Source: Bacteroidales bacterium
GTDB lineage: Bacteria; Bacteroidota; Bacteroidia; Bacteroidales; UBA932
Assembly: GCA_017962925.1 (NCBI GenBank)
Contig: JAGCUK010000074.1
Span: 1-60,600, forward strand
Reading direction: 5' to 3'
Length of the DNA: 60,600 bases
Shown: in pieces, positions 7,698 to 16,940 of the stretch
Layout of the letters: each line of letters begins with the position of its first letter
How positions within the stretch are numbered: position 1 is the stretch's first letter
Notes under the pieces: generated by a model
Database searches by the model: none
The model's input: the letters and a program-made list of their open reading frames with translations, nothing else
Told to the model about the DNA's origin: nothing
Position numbers and translations under genes: made by a program

Positions 7698-9791
7698 TTA
7701 GAATTCCACCCGGTAGCTGAAGCTCGGGAGAATCGGGAACAGGGAGATCTGTTTACAGACCTTATCTTCTGTATCGTAATAGACAGCGAAAGGGTTGTGC
7801 CTGTTCAGTACATTGTATATCCCCACATTCAGAACGGAAGGATGCACCGCTTTCTTGAAGCGCAAGAAGACTCCTGCATCCATGCGGATGTATGCGGGCA
7901 TGGTGTAGTTGTTGATCGACCCGGAAAACACACTCATGGGAATGGAAGGATTGCCAAAAAAGTCGAAGGTGCTCAGTTCTCCCTCGGGTACGGTTTCCTT
8001 GAGGCCGGACTGATATGTGAAGAACGCGGAAAATCCCATCTCACGCTCGTTATCTTCTCTTAAAACGTATTCTGCGCCAACGTTCAGTATATGCCTCCGG
8101 TCAAATTTTGCCGGGAAGATCTCATCATTGTTGATGCCCGGGAATCTCCTGTCGGTTTTCGACCATGTATAGGCCACCCTGCCGGAGAGTGAAGCGGAAT
8201 GGTACTCATAGAGAAACTCCGCCCCATAGGACCATCCGTCTCCTACTACGATATTGTTTTCCCATCCTGCCAGGGAGGGGGAAAACAGAGAGGCGGCATC
8301 TTCGAAATATGCCAGATTCCACAGGCGCTTATAGAATGCTCCGGCCGTAATAGAGTTATTCCCAAAAGAAGAGAACAAGCCGGAATAGCCCTGCGCCGTA
8401 TGCTCGGGTGCGATTCTGATGTCGGAAGGAACGAGCATGTCGATGGACCATCCCATCGGAATGCCTTCCAGGACATGATTGTACATGGTTAGATAGTCCA
8501 GGGTCGCCTCAAGGCCGAAGTGCTTTCCGAAGAACTTCCTTGCCGAGAAGCTGGCAGAAGGAGAAGGAATGACACGGAATCCATCGTCGGACGTCCTGTC
8601 CGGGTATAGCATGGCGGCAATCCTTCCGGCGGCCTTGACTTCGTATTTCCCTTTCCTGCGCCAGATTTCCTGTATATGGGCGACAGCGGAAAGCCGGTAT
8701 TTATAATTGCCGTTCATTACAGATGCCTTCGGCACAATGACCCCTGGCCCGTCGATATGGACCGTAGATCCCGGAGAGTACCGGTCGAGTCGTATCTTCG
8801 CACCGCGGGAAACGCTCTTTCTTCTGCTCAAACGTTTCTCTATCAAAATGCGGTACTCTAGCTCATCCAGGGCGCTGCGTATGGCCAGGGCGTTTTCGGT
8901 GTCGTCGTTGACATATGATGCCTGCATCCCGGAATAGCGGTTAAACGACAGCCCACGAGTGTCCTTCGAGCCGTCTTTATAGGTTCTCTCCCTCCACCAG
9001 TTGAGGATCAGGTTCGCCCAGCGGGCGGAATTGTCGGTCGCGGAGCCATACGAATACCTGTATGCATCCAGGCTGTTGAAGAAAGACAGGTAATTCTTCG
9101 TATTGGCATCCTTCACGGTAGACATCTTCAAGAATATGTCGTATACTCCGGTTGAAAGGTCCTTCAGTTCAGAGGAGGCAAGGCCCTTCAGGGCATACCA
9201 TTCAAGCTGAGCCGGAGAAATGCGGGCTGCCGCGAACAGGCTTGTATTATTGTCTAGAATTCTTTTGCCGGCGCTCCCTCCAAGCATAAAACTGCTTGCA
9301 GATGCATTCCCTTTCAGAGAATTGAAAAACTCGTCCGTCGTTTTAACCCGTACGTGGGATGCGGTAAGGTTGTCTTCATCGGAAGAAAAACCGCCGATTG
9401 CAATGTCGATGTTGTCTACAATCTCTGGAGAGTACACGGATGTGAGCCCGAAGAGATGTCCCGACCCGTAAACCGGGATGTCATCTAACGTGAGCATGTT
9501 GCCCCCAAGGTTACCTCCGCGGGCAAAATACGCGTTGCCGCCTTCGATTCCCATGGATATGCCCGGAAGCGTCTGCACGTACTTAACAGCATCCTTTTCT
9601 CCAATTGCACTTACCGTGCGGCCTATAGAAGCATGGTTGAGATTGTGGCGCCCCGGTTCTACCTTGAGCATCAACGATTCCGTTATAGTTGATTCCCTCA
9701 ATGTGTCCCGCACATCTTGTGCGGAAAGAGGAATTCCACAAATGGTCAACGATGCAAGGAACGCTGCATATATGTATTGGAAAGACTTCAC
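7698..9791 (-). CDS. TonB-dependent outer-membrane receptor
   Basis: The 697-residue product has a signal peptide (about 1-24, ending PLSAQ), a plug domain (KDAVKYVQTLPGISMGIEGG, YFARGGNLGGNMLTLDDIPV) and a beta barrel ending in aromatic VEF. It lacks the long N-terminal carboxypeptidase-like domain of SusC proteins, though a shortened one cannot be excluded. It lies 29 bases downstream of the DUF4249 lipoprotein gene; this pair recurs in Bacteroidota, where the lipoprotein is thought to act with the receptor. As last gene of the minus-strand operon it probably imports a product of the locus. Confidence 0.88.
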   Translation of the reverse strand: MKSFQYIYAAFLASLTICGIPLSAQDVRDTLRESTITESLMLKVEPGRHNLNHASIGRTVSAIGEKDAVKYVQTLPGISMGIEGGNAYFARGGNLGGNMLTLDDIPVYGSGHLFGLTSVYSPEIVDNIDIAIGGFSSDEDNLTASHVRVKTTDEFFNSLKGNASASSFMLGGSAGKRILDNNTSLFAAARISPAQLEWYALKGLASSELKDLSTGVYDIFLKMSTVKDANTKNYLSFFNSLDAYRYSYGSATDNSARWANLILNWWRERTYKDGSKDTRGLSFNRYSGMQASYVNDDTENALAIRSALDELEYRILIEKRLSRRKSVSRGAKIRLDRYSPGSTVHIDGPGVIVPKASVMNGNYKYRLSAVAHIQEIWRRKGKYEVKAAGRIAAMLYPDRTSDDGFRVIPSPSASFSARKFFGKHFGLEATLDYLTMYNHVLEGIPMGWSIDMLVPSDIRIAPEHTAQGYSGLFSSFGNNSITAGAFYKRLWNLAYFEDAASLFSPSLAGWENNIVVGDGWSYGAEFLYEYHSASLSGRVAYTWSKTDRRFPGINNDEIFPAKFDRRHILNVGAEYVLREDNEREMGFSAFFTYQSGLKETVPEGELSTFDFFGNPSIPMSVFSGSINNYTMPAYIRMDAGVFLRFKKAVHPSVLNVGIYNVLNRHNPFAVYYDTEDKVCKQISLFPILPSFSYRVEF

Positions 9792-9820
9792 CGTTTATAA
9801 TCGAATAAAAATAACCGATG

Positions 9821-10768
9821 CTATCGTCCAGTTATATAGTATTGAGTGTAAGTCGCCCCAAATACGCCGTGCCCGCCATTGATATTGTTGACAGATTCAC
9901 GGTCGAACATGCTGGACAACAGGTCATTGTTATTCTTCTCCCGTTTTTTGCAGTACCGTAAATAATCTGCATAAGAGTCGGACACGAAAGCAGCCGCCCA
10001 TGAACTGCCATCTTTATCCGGAGGAGACACGATAAATGCCTTGTCCGTATTTAAACCATATTCTTCTAGTTCATTATGTGAAATACCACAGGAATAGTTC
10101 CCGTCATGCCGGATGATAACCATCTGTTTATAGCCACGGCCTCCTTTTACGCGCTTTCCCTCAAATGGCGAAACAACTCCTACAGATGAATGAGTGGTAT
10201 GTTCAACATGCCAATAAATATCATCTGACGAGAAATAGTGATCACTTAATGAAACGGCATCGGCTCCGGAATGATTGGTCCAAATAGAAGAGCCATCATC
10301 CGGGACACCACTAAATAAAACAATATTACACGAATGCTCGTATGGTTTTCGTTCCAAATACTTATATACCGCAAACCAAGGTGCTTTCCAATCAGATCTG
10401 CACCATATTCCCGTGATTTCCAGATTCTCAGGAAACATGGTTTCCGCCCATGCTTTTTGGCCGAGGGCTTCTATCTCGAGCCGGTACAGGTAACCATGCT
10501 GGGGTGCAAGGACGGTTTCATAAATGCCGTTACCCACATGGACGAAACGGAAAGTGTCCCTGTTTCGTAATATCCATGCCTTTGCATTTTCAATCGGCAG
10601 GTCTCCTACCCCCATACCCCCGGCAATCCGGGAAAGTTTCAGGGTTTGTTTATCCCCTTTTTCCAGGATGCAATATACACCAATGCCCTCTTCAGCCGGG
10701 CTCATGTCGATAGTTTCAACGCAGGCTGCCAGAGAGAAGAGGGCAAGGATGGGTAAGAACCGGGACAT
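9821..10768 (-). CDS. DUF4249 family lipoprotein
   Basis: The 315-residue product begins with a lipoprotein signal (MSRFLPILALFSLAAC, lipid-modified Cys16) and continues with a beta-rich domain (LKLSRIAGGMGVGDLPIENAK, YLYRLEIEALGQKAWAETMF) of the DUF4249 type. Members of this family are commonly encoded next to TonB receptors, as here. No enzyme motif is visible. The start follows the M6 protease stop by one base, so the genes are co-translated from one mRNA. Confidence 0.8.
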   Translation of the reverse strand: MSRFLPILALFSLAACVETIDMSPAEEGIGVYCILEKGDKQTLKLSRIAGGMGVGDLPIENAKAWILRNRDTFRFVHVGNGIYETVLAPQHGYLYRLEIEALGQKAWAETMFPENLEITGIWCRSDWKAPWFAVYKYLERKPYEHSCNIVLFSGVPDDGSSIWTNHSGADAVSLSDHYFSSDDIYWHVEHTTHSSVGVVSPFEGKRVKGGRGYKQMVIIRHDGNYSCGISHNELEEYGLNTDKAFIVSPPDKDGSSWAAAFVSDSYADYLRYCKKREKNNNDLLSSMFDRESVNNINGGHGVFGATYTQYYITGR

Positions 10769-10769
10769 G

Positions 10770-13325
10770 CTACAGAACTTCTATAACCTGCTCGAGTTCT
10801 TCGATGTTGCCGTTGGCGTAGGTTACGATGGCTTTGACGGTGTGTTGGCCGGAGGCGGACAAGGTTATGGCCTCGCCGGAAACTGGCTGACCGTCGTAAT
10901 ACCATGCTACTGAATCCGGAACTCCGTTGATATAGTTGTCTATAAAGGTGAGCGGGAAGGTGCTGCCGCTGGCATATTTCCCATCGGCAGAAGCGCTTAT
11001 CACCCTGATGCCAAGGCTGGCAAAGGGAGAAATCGCCTGGGTGAGCCCCGCGTCGATGATGAAGTTATACGACACACTCTGCCATTCATTGCTTCCCTCA
11101 GTCTGGAATCCGCTTCTTATCAGTCCGCCGCCTGGTACTGCGCTCTCGCCATCGATAGCCATCCAGTATTGCTCCTTGATATCCTTTACAGCATATCCAA
11201 TGAACACACCTTTCCCTTCGGGGATGGTAAGGCCGGCATCGGAGATGTCGATAGTCTGCTTTTTCTTGTAAACGGGGGAGGTGACGGTCTTGGTGTATAC
11301 CCGTTCACCGTTAAAGTCGACGAACACGTCCACCTGTGCCGGTGCCTCGCCGGAGCCGTTCATCACGAAAGAGATGTTATCGATGTTGTATCCGACATAA
11401 GGCTGGAGTTCATCGGCATAAAACAGGGTTGCAAGGGTGGCCGAGTAGGTGTCGGCCTGCTGGGAGAACCCGATTGAATAGCCGGAAGCCCCGGAGTTCT
11501 TCGAAAGAGTGGCAGGTTTGCCCTCCGAGTAATTAAACATCTGGACATCCTGCCTGGAGGCGCCTCCGCTCACGGTTATGGTTCGATGCTCGGTAGTGAA
11601 CATTTCCTTGCTCCAGATTAGCTCGAGAGTTCTGGTTCCGGTGCCAGGAACTTCAAGCACGTAGGTGCCATCCTGCTGGGAATATGTTGAATATCTGGAG
11701 ACCGACCGGAGTTCTTTCAGGCTGACGAAACGATTCTTCTTGAGGGCCTGGACACCGGAATCAGTCTCCACCGCGGCTTCCACGAGTACGCCGGAAAGAG
11801 GGTCTCCGTTGGAATCAATCACCTTACCGATCACTAGCAGGGAATTGGGCACTTCCAGGTTCAATGTAACATTGCCTTCGGAATATTGAATGTTGGAAAG
11901 GACATATCTCGATCTGATGGCAGCCCAGTCTGTGCCCTCGAAATAGTCCGTCCCGGTACTTCCGGGATACAGCATGTCATTGTAATTGCTCCAGGAGTTC
12001 TTGGGGAGAACCATGTAATAGCAGGGGTGAACCTCGTAGGCGTTCAGGGTGTTGCTTGACCAAAGATTTCTGGCTATCCCTGCGTCCACTACCATGTTTG
12101 TCGACATGTCCACATGATAAGCGATAAGCCCATGCACGAATGCGTCGGAGGAACGCGCCTTGATGGCGGAATCCCAGCCACTGCCGTCGCGCACTTCATA
12201 GAGGAAGAACTCGTCCTCGACAGAGGTCCTGGTCATGGCTCCCGAATTCTGGTGAACCGGCTTCAGTGTTTTAGCTCCGGGTTCGTCCCACCAGGGAATA
12301 TCGGCCCATCCCAGCATCCACCTTTCAAGTATGCCGAGGTAGGGGGGAGTGCGTCCATTATTGTTGTAGTTTCCGCTGCACATCAGCGAGAATATGTAAA
12401 CGGTATTGGCTGATCCGTTCTTTTCGTAATCGATATCATAGAAGTCCGGCAGGCCGAGCACGTGCCCGAATTCGTGGCAGAAGGTGCCTATACCGGCCAT
12501 GTTGGTGCCGGAAGATCCTCTGTACTCGGAAGTGCAGGCATAAGAATAGACCTTGACTCCGTCATAGCCGTTTTCCCTGGGATTCAGTCCACTGGCGTGA
12601 GGCCAGATGGTATCCTCTCCACCGGCTTCAGCTTCGTTGTGGCCGGCATAATAGAAGAAAACGTTATCGACGTAACCGTCTTTATCGTTGTCGTATTGTG
12701 CGAAGTTTACAAGCCCCTGTTCGTGGGCGATTTTGCAGGCTTCAGAGAATGCGCCACGGGGATCCAGATCGTGGCCTTCATCGTCGTTGCCGCCGTATTC
12801 TGCAAAGCCTTTAGACAATTTGACGGGCCCGACCACATCATAGATGGGGTCGAACTGCCCGGTGGAATTCTCGTAATAGTAGTCATGCACCGAGCCGGTG
12901 CCGCCGTTTGCAGAATAGCCGCTTTCGTTCAGCATCGCATAGAAAGCATCGTGGGCATTCTCGACCGTGAACTCCAGATCCTGGAATTCTACGAGGATGA
13001 TGAGGAATCGCTTCTGCCCCATGGTGATGGATGATTCTTTGCCGGCAGAACCTGCGCGCAAGTTGGGGTTGGCGGTGCGGACTCTCTTTATGGAAGATGT
13101 GCCGCGTGCGGGGAGCTTGGCAGCATGGTAAAAACCGTCTTTGCCTCTGGCTACGACTTTGCCGCCCATTGTGGTGTAGTGGTAGAACTCGTCGCCATGC
13201 ATCTGGATAGTGACCACGCTTCCGTCCGGCTGGCGGTATTTAATAGGCCAGGGGTATGCCGGCACGGCATATGACATGACGCAAAATGCGAAGGCCAATA
13301 CCAAAGTGGAAAGTATTCTTTTCAT
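10770..13325 (-). CDS. Secreted M6-family zinc metalloprotease
   Basis: M6 peptidases (immune inhibitor A type) are extracellular zinc endopeptidases. The zinc motif HEFGHVLGLPDFYD lies near residue 280, with the Met-turn region and IIA-like sequence around it (DYYYENSTGQF, YDNDKDGYVDN, GEDTIWPHAS). A signal peptide (MKRILSTLVLAFAFCVMSYA) and a propeptide precede it; after the catalytic domain come a carboxypeptidase-regulatory-like domain (VIGKVIDSNGDPLSGVLVEA) and a PKD/Ig-like C-terminus. The ATG at 13325 is preferred over 13331 because an AAGGAGGA sequence ends 7 bases upstream of it but touches the earlier one. I see no obvious type IX secretion tail. It probably feeds peptides to the SusC/SusD system in the same operon. 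Confidence 0.9.
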   Translation of the reverse strand: MKRILSTLVLAFAFCVMSYAVPAYPWPIKYRQPDGSVVTIQMHGDEFYHYTTMGGKVVARGKDGFYHAAKLPARGTSSIKRVRTANPNLRAGSAGKESSITMGQKRFLIILVEFQDLEFTVENAHDAFYAMLNESGYSANGGTGSVHDYYYENSTGQFDPIYDVVGPVKLSKGFAEYGGNDDEGHDLDPRGAFSEACKIAHEQGLVNFAQYDNDKDGYVDNVFFYYAGHNEAEAGGEDTIWPHASGLNPRENGYDGVKVYSYACTSEYRGSSGTNMAGIGTFCHEFGHVLGLPDFYDIDYEKNGSANTVYIFSLMCSGNYNNNGRTPPYLGILERWMLGWADIPWWDEPGAKTLKPVHQNSGAMTRTSVEDEFFLYEVRDGSGWDSAIKARSSDAFVHGLIAYHVDMSTNMVVDAGIARNLWSSNTLNAYEVHPCYYMVLPKNSWSNYNDMLYPGSTGTDYFEGTDWAAIRSRYVLSNIQYSEGNVTLNLEVPNSLLVIGKVIDSNGDPLSGVLVEAAVETDSGVQALKKNRFVSLKELRSVSRYSTYSQQDGTYVLEVPGTGTRTLELIWSKEMFTTEHRTITVSGGASRQDVQMFNYSEGKPATLSKNSGASGYSIGFSQQADTYSATLATLFYADELQPYVGYNIDNISFVMNGSGEAPAQVDVFVDFNGERVYTKTVTSPVYKKKQTIDISDAGLTIPEGKGVFIGYAVKDIKEQYWMAIDGESAVPGGGLIRSGFQTEGSNEWQSVSYNFIIDAGLTQAISPFASLGIRVISASADGKYASGSTFPLTFIDNYINGVPDSVAWYYDGQPVSGEAITLSASGQHTVKAIVTYANGNIEELEQVIEVL

Positions 13326-13337
13326 AGCCATTCCTCC

Positions 13338-14300
13338 TTATTTCATTACCACATAGCAGACGTCTCCGTCGAGAATCCAGATCATTTTATCGTCGACTCT
13401 GTAAACCTGAGCATTGACCTGACTTGTATACTCGAGGTTTTTAGTCCAGTTCTGGAACAGAGTGAACGAGACAGAGTCTCCGGCTTTGAGGTTGGCAGGA
13501 AGGCCGCGCACGAGCAGGAATTTATTCTGCCCGGGGGCAATCATGCGGAAGTCCTGGGTGCCATCAGTTCTCCTAAGCACGGACACCTGATGCGCCAACG
13601 GTTCGTAAGCGATGTTGGTGCCTTTCTTGTCGTAGTTGAAAAGGCCGTAGGTTTTGCCGAGGATGGTGCTGACCTCCTGAGTGACAGTGACCTTGAATAC
13701 AAGGTCCCCGCATTTTATCACGGCGATTCCGTTAAGCGTTTCCTCTCCGAAATTCGGAAGGTCGGCCTGGAACACCACGCTGGCCATGATGTTCGCCTGA
13801 CCCTCGCTGGGGGTGGCGGTGAACCAGGTGACAGGTTTTCCGTTAGTGTCTTCGCAACTGATTGTCCAGTTGTCCGGAAGCCTTACGGAAAGAGTCTCGG
13901 GGTTGGTGTCCTTGAGCGTGATCGCCTTGGTAGGGAACAGTTTGGAAGCGGGCAGCTGAGAAAAACCGCCTTCAATACTTTTCTTGCCAGCCGTGATGAC
14001 CAGCTTGCCGCTCCGCTCCTCTTCTGTGATGTTGGCGGAAAGCATGATTTTAATTATCGTCGAGCCATTACCATCCTCCGTGCTGGAAGAAATAGTGGCC
14101 CACGGAGCATTATCTATGGCAGATTCAAATGCTTTGTCGCAAGTAACTTTGAACTGTATTTCATGCCCGTTTCCTGGTTCGGAAGTCACTCTTGCAGGGC
14201 TGATTTTCAGAACCTCCGGAGTGGGATCCTCCTTCGGTCCGCCACATCCGGCAATGAATAGCAACACCGGGATGGCGATAATAAAACCAAAATGCTTCAT
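13338..14300 (-). CDS. BACON-like repeat surface lipoprotein
   Basis: The 320-residue product has a lipoprotein signal (LLFIAGC, Cys19) and then two Ig-like beta domains resembling BACON modules (VTCDKAFESAIDNAPWATIS; LSVRLPDNWTISCEDTNGKPVTWF), followed by a distinct C-terminal domain ending WILDGDVCYVVMK. BACON-like domains often serve for binding in Bacteroidota surface proteins. No catalytic motif is seen. It lies between a SusD-linked lipoprotein and the M6 protease in one operon, so a substrate-binding or docking role is inferred. Confidence 0.7.
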   Translation of the reverse strand: MKHFGFIIAIPVLLFIAGCGGPKEDPTPEVLKISPARVTSEPGNGHEIQFKVTCDKAFESAIDNAPWATISSSTEDGNGSTIIKIMLSANITEEERSGKLVITAGKKSIEGGFSQLPASKLFPTKAITLKDTNPETLSVRLPDNWTISCEDTNGKPVTWFTATPSEGQANIMASVVFQADLPNFGEETLNGIAVIKCGDLVFKVTVTQEVSTILGKTYGLFNYDKKGTNIAYEPLAHQVSVLRRTDGTQDFRMIAPGQNKFLLVRGLPANLKAGDSVSFTLFQNWTKNLEYTSQVNAQVYRVDDKMIWILDGDVCYVVMK

Positions 14301-14369
14301 AATTATAAGAAAAATTCCGGGCCGGTGTATAAAACAGACAGCCCGGAATAATTAAACAATGTTTAGAGA

Positions 14370-15230
14370 CTACAGGTCAGGCTCAAATACGTCGACCATG
14401 GAGTTGAATGCTCCAGCAGAAACACGATAACGGAGATTCAGTACGCAATAACCGTCATCATCGTACTTGTAGCAGTTATAACCGCCATCATAGAAATAGT
14501 TATCGCCGAGATCATAACCGAAGTCAAGAACGTCAACCGGGCCATAAGTAGCATGGACGAGAGATGTGGACTGCCTTGCAACACGGAAGTAGCGGATAAG
14601 ACCATAAGTTCCAGTGTCTACAGGATCATCATCTGTCACCTTGATCTTCAAACTCTTGCCGGCTCCGTAAAGATCTTTGAAGCGGAAGAGCTTTTCGTCG
14701 CTTTCGCACTGCTGAAGTTCAGTTACCTGACCAGCATCGCCACCGGCGGTCAAACCGCGGATATTGCCGTTATAGATGGTATAAACACCCTTGATTCCGG
14801 GTTTCCACGCCAGACCTTCAAAGGTGCTGGAGCAGAGCTCCTTCTTGCTGCCGTTGACAGCCACTACGGTAATGTCGTAGAAGTTGGCAAGGCCGGTCAG
14901 CAGGACATCGAATGTGCCTTCATCGGAGAAGGTAATATCGGTACCATTTGCGAGAACCTTTTCGATGTAAGCCTTCTCACCATCTGCCTCGATAGCGGCT
15001 TCCTTATCCTTGGTAAGCTCGACAAGATACTTGGCGGAGGTGGTCTGCTTGTTCTTTACGATACGGATGCTGACATCCTCATCGGCGTTGTACTCCGCAG
15101 AAGGAGTGTACTGGAAGATGGTCACTTTGGGCTGACCATCGCTACCGGGCACAGTGCCTTCCTGCTCCGTGCAAGAAGCAGCAAAGATACCGAGCAGGGC
15201 AACGCTAAGAATATATGCTAATTTTTTCAT
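14370..15230 (-). CDS. Surface lipoprotein of the SusCD locus, unknown family
   Basis: The 286-residue product begins MKKLAYILSVALLGIFAASC, a lipoprotein signal with Cys20. The mature protein looks like two beta-sandwich domains: an N-terminal one (VTIFQYTPSAEYNADEDVSI) and a C-terminal one rich in Tyr and Asp (DDDPVDTGTYGLIRYFRVAR; DNYFYDGGYNCYKYDDDGYC). It is encoded 18 bases after susD, where SusE/SusF-like ligand-binding lipoproteins usually are, so a surface glycan- or peptide-binding role is inferred from position. I do not recognise the family. Confidence 0.65.
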   Translation of the reverse strand: MKKLAYILSVALLGIFAASCTEQEGTVPGSDGQPKVTIFQYTPSAEYNADEDVSIRIVKNKQTTSAKYLVELTKDKEAAIEADGEKAYIEKVLANGTDITFSDEGTFDVLLTGLANFYDITVVAVNGSKKELCSSTFEGLAWKPGIKGVYTIYNGNIRGLTAGGDAGQVTELQQCESDEKLFRFKDLYGAGKSLKIKVTDDDPVDTGTYGLIRYFRVARQSTSLVHATYGPVDVLDFGYDLGDNYFYDGGYNCYKYDDDGYCVLNLRYRVSAGAFNSMVDVFEPDL

Positions 15231-15248
15231 ATAAACCTGTCTTTTAAA

Positions 15249-16922
15249 TTACCAAACAAAGGGCTGTGAATTTCCGTCGAGGGGTTCAGGAACGGTGTTC
15301 TGGACCAGAGCAACGTTGTAGTTAGCCTCGGTGCCTACGAAGCAGAGAGTCATCCACTGCGGAGGAACTTCGGAATTCCACTGGAAAGTGTCGATATGAT
15401 TGGTACCTGCATAGCTGCGGATGATACCCTTGTTCAGACGCTTGATGTCCTTGGTTGCGAAACCTTCGCCCCAAAGCTCAACGCGGCGCTGCCACCAGCA
15501 CTCGTTCTGGAATGCAGGAGTTGCAGAGTTGAAGTACATATCGTTATGAGTTCCGTAGGTGTAGCTTGCATCACGGGTCTTAGCAAATGCGGTAAGGAGA
15601 GCGATACCTTCGGCTTCCTTGCCAGCCTGCATACCGGTGGCCTCTGCCTCGATGAGGTACATTTCCTCAACGCGCATGATAGGAACTGCAACGCAGAATG
15701 CGGCATACTGGTCGGCGTGCTCACCGTTCTTAGGACGGAACTTGAGAGCGATATGTGCGAGGTCGCCACTTTCACTGATGGTGATACCAGTCTTGTAAAC
15801 ACCGGCGGGATCGTCGGTATATGCTGCAAGGGCGGTGAGAGCATCGGTCGGGCTCATTGCATCGAGAGCAGGATCGAGGAAGCACATCTTCCTGAAGTCA
15901 GTAGCGGGGATGGTGCTGTAGAGGTGAGCGTCGATACGCTTGGGACCCACATAGTTGGCAGCATAGCCGCAACCTGAAGCACTAACCTCGGGGATCATCT
16001 GGGAACCCCAGCAAGAGTCGGCGTCGTTAGCAAGAATGTTAGGATCGCTGGACTTGAAGGTCAGGCCGAACATCCATGCATCGTTAGGAGTGTTGAAGCC
16101 GTCGGTCTTGGAAAGATACTGCTCCTTGGTGAGAATGGTGTAGCCATTCTGTGCCTTCTTTGCATAGTTGGCTGCATTAACCCAATCCTCGGTCTCGAGA
16201 TAAGCACGTGCCTTGAGGCCGTAAACCACGGTGGTGTCGGGAACGTACTTGTTGGGACGGATAAAGCCGGAGAGCAGAGTCTCTGCTGCGTCGAGGTCCT
16301 CGAGAATGAAGCTCCAGATCTTTTCGTTGGTTGCACGAGGGTTGTTACATGCGATAGTAGGAGTGGTCTTCTCGTCTACGATAGGAACGGTAGGAGAATT
16401 CTTGTCGGCTGCATAGCTCTTCTCGGAGAACATGCGGGCAAGATCCATGTAGAACATGGCGCGCATTGCGTGTGCAATACCGGCACCGTGCTTCTGGCTT
16501 TCGATGGGATCCTCACCTGCTACACTAAGAACGGTGTTGCAGTTCTTGATCCACTTGTAGTAATATGTCCAGGGGAGCTGGCAGACGGCATAGCCGGGGC
16601 CAAGGCCCGTGCCGCACTGGTACCATGTAGAATACCATTCGCTACCACCATCCTGAGGGACGATATCCTGACCCATCACATCCCACATGATGTAGAAGGA
16701 AGGATAACCGTAGTCCCAAGGATACTGGTTGGAACCGGAATAGGTGAATTCACCTACGAGCTGGCCGGTAATTGCATCCACGAAACCCTGGAATGCACCG
16801 GGAGCGTTCAAAGCCTGCGCTTCGGTAATGGTAGAAGTCTGGGGGTCAACCTCCTTGATGCAGGAGCTGGCCATAAACATGACAACTGCTATGAGCAGAC
16901 TGATTTTATATAATGCTTTCAT
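15249..16922 (-). CDS. susD: SusD/RagB-family nutrient-binding lipoprotein
   Basis: The 557-residue product has a lipoprotein signal (MKALYKISLLIAVVMFMASSC, Cys21) and the helical TPR-like fold of SusD proteins, with conserved pieces such as GLKARAYLETEDWVNAANYAK and a C-terminal QRRVELWGEGFATKDIKRL. SusD acts as the lid over its SusC partner at the outer-membrane surface. The gene lies 18 bases downstream of susC. Substrate cannot be read from sequence; the M6 protease downstream suggests a protein rather than a glycan. Confidence 0.92.
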   Translation of the reverse strand: MKALYKISLLIAVVMFMASSCIKEVDPQTSTITEAQALNAPGAFQGFVDAITGQLVGEFTYSGSNQYPWDYGYPSFYIMWDVMGQDIVPQDGGSEWYSTWYQCGTGLGPGYAVCQLPWTYYYKWIKNCNTVLSVAGEDPIESQKHGAGIAHAMRAMFYMDLARMFSEKSYAADKNSPTVPIVDEKTTPTIACNNPRATNEKIWSFILEDLDAAETLLSGFIRPNKYVPDTTVVYGLKARAYLETEDWVNAANYAKKAQNGYTILTKEQYLSKTDGFNTPNDAWMFGLTFKSSDPNILANDADSCWGSQMIPEVSASGCGYAANYVGPKRIDAHLYSTIPATDFRKMCFLDPALDAMSPTDALTALAAYTDDPAGVYKTGITISESGDLAHIALKFRPKNGEHADQYAAFCVAVPIMRVEEMYLIEAEATGMQAGKEAEGIALLTAFAKTRDASYTYGTHNDMYFNSATPAFQNECWWQRRVELWGEGFATKDIKRLNKGIIRSYAGTNHIDTFQWNSEVPPQWMTLCFVGTEANYNVALVQNTVPEPLDGNSQPFVW

Positions 16923-16940
16923 ATTCGTATCTCCTTTAAA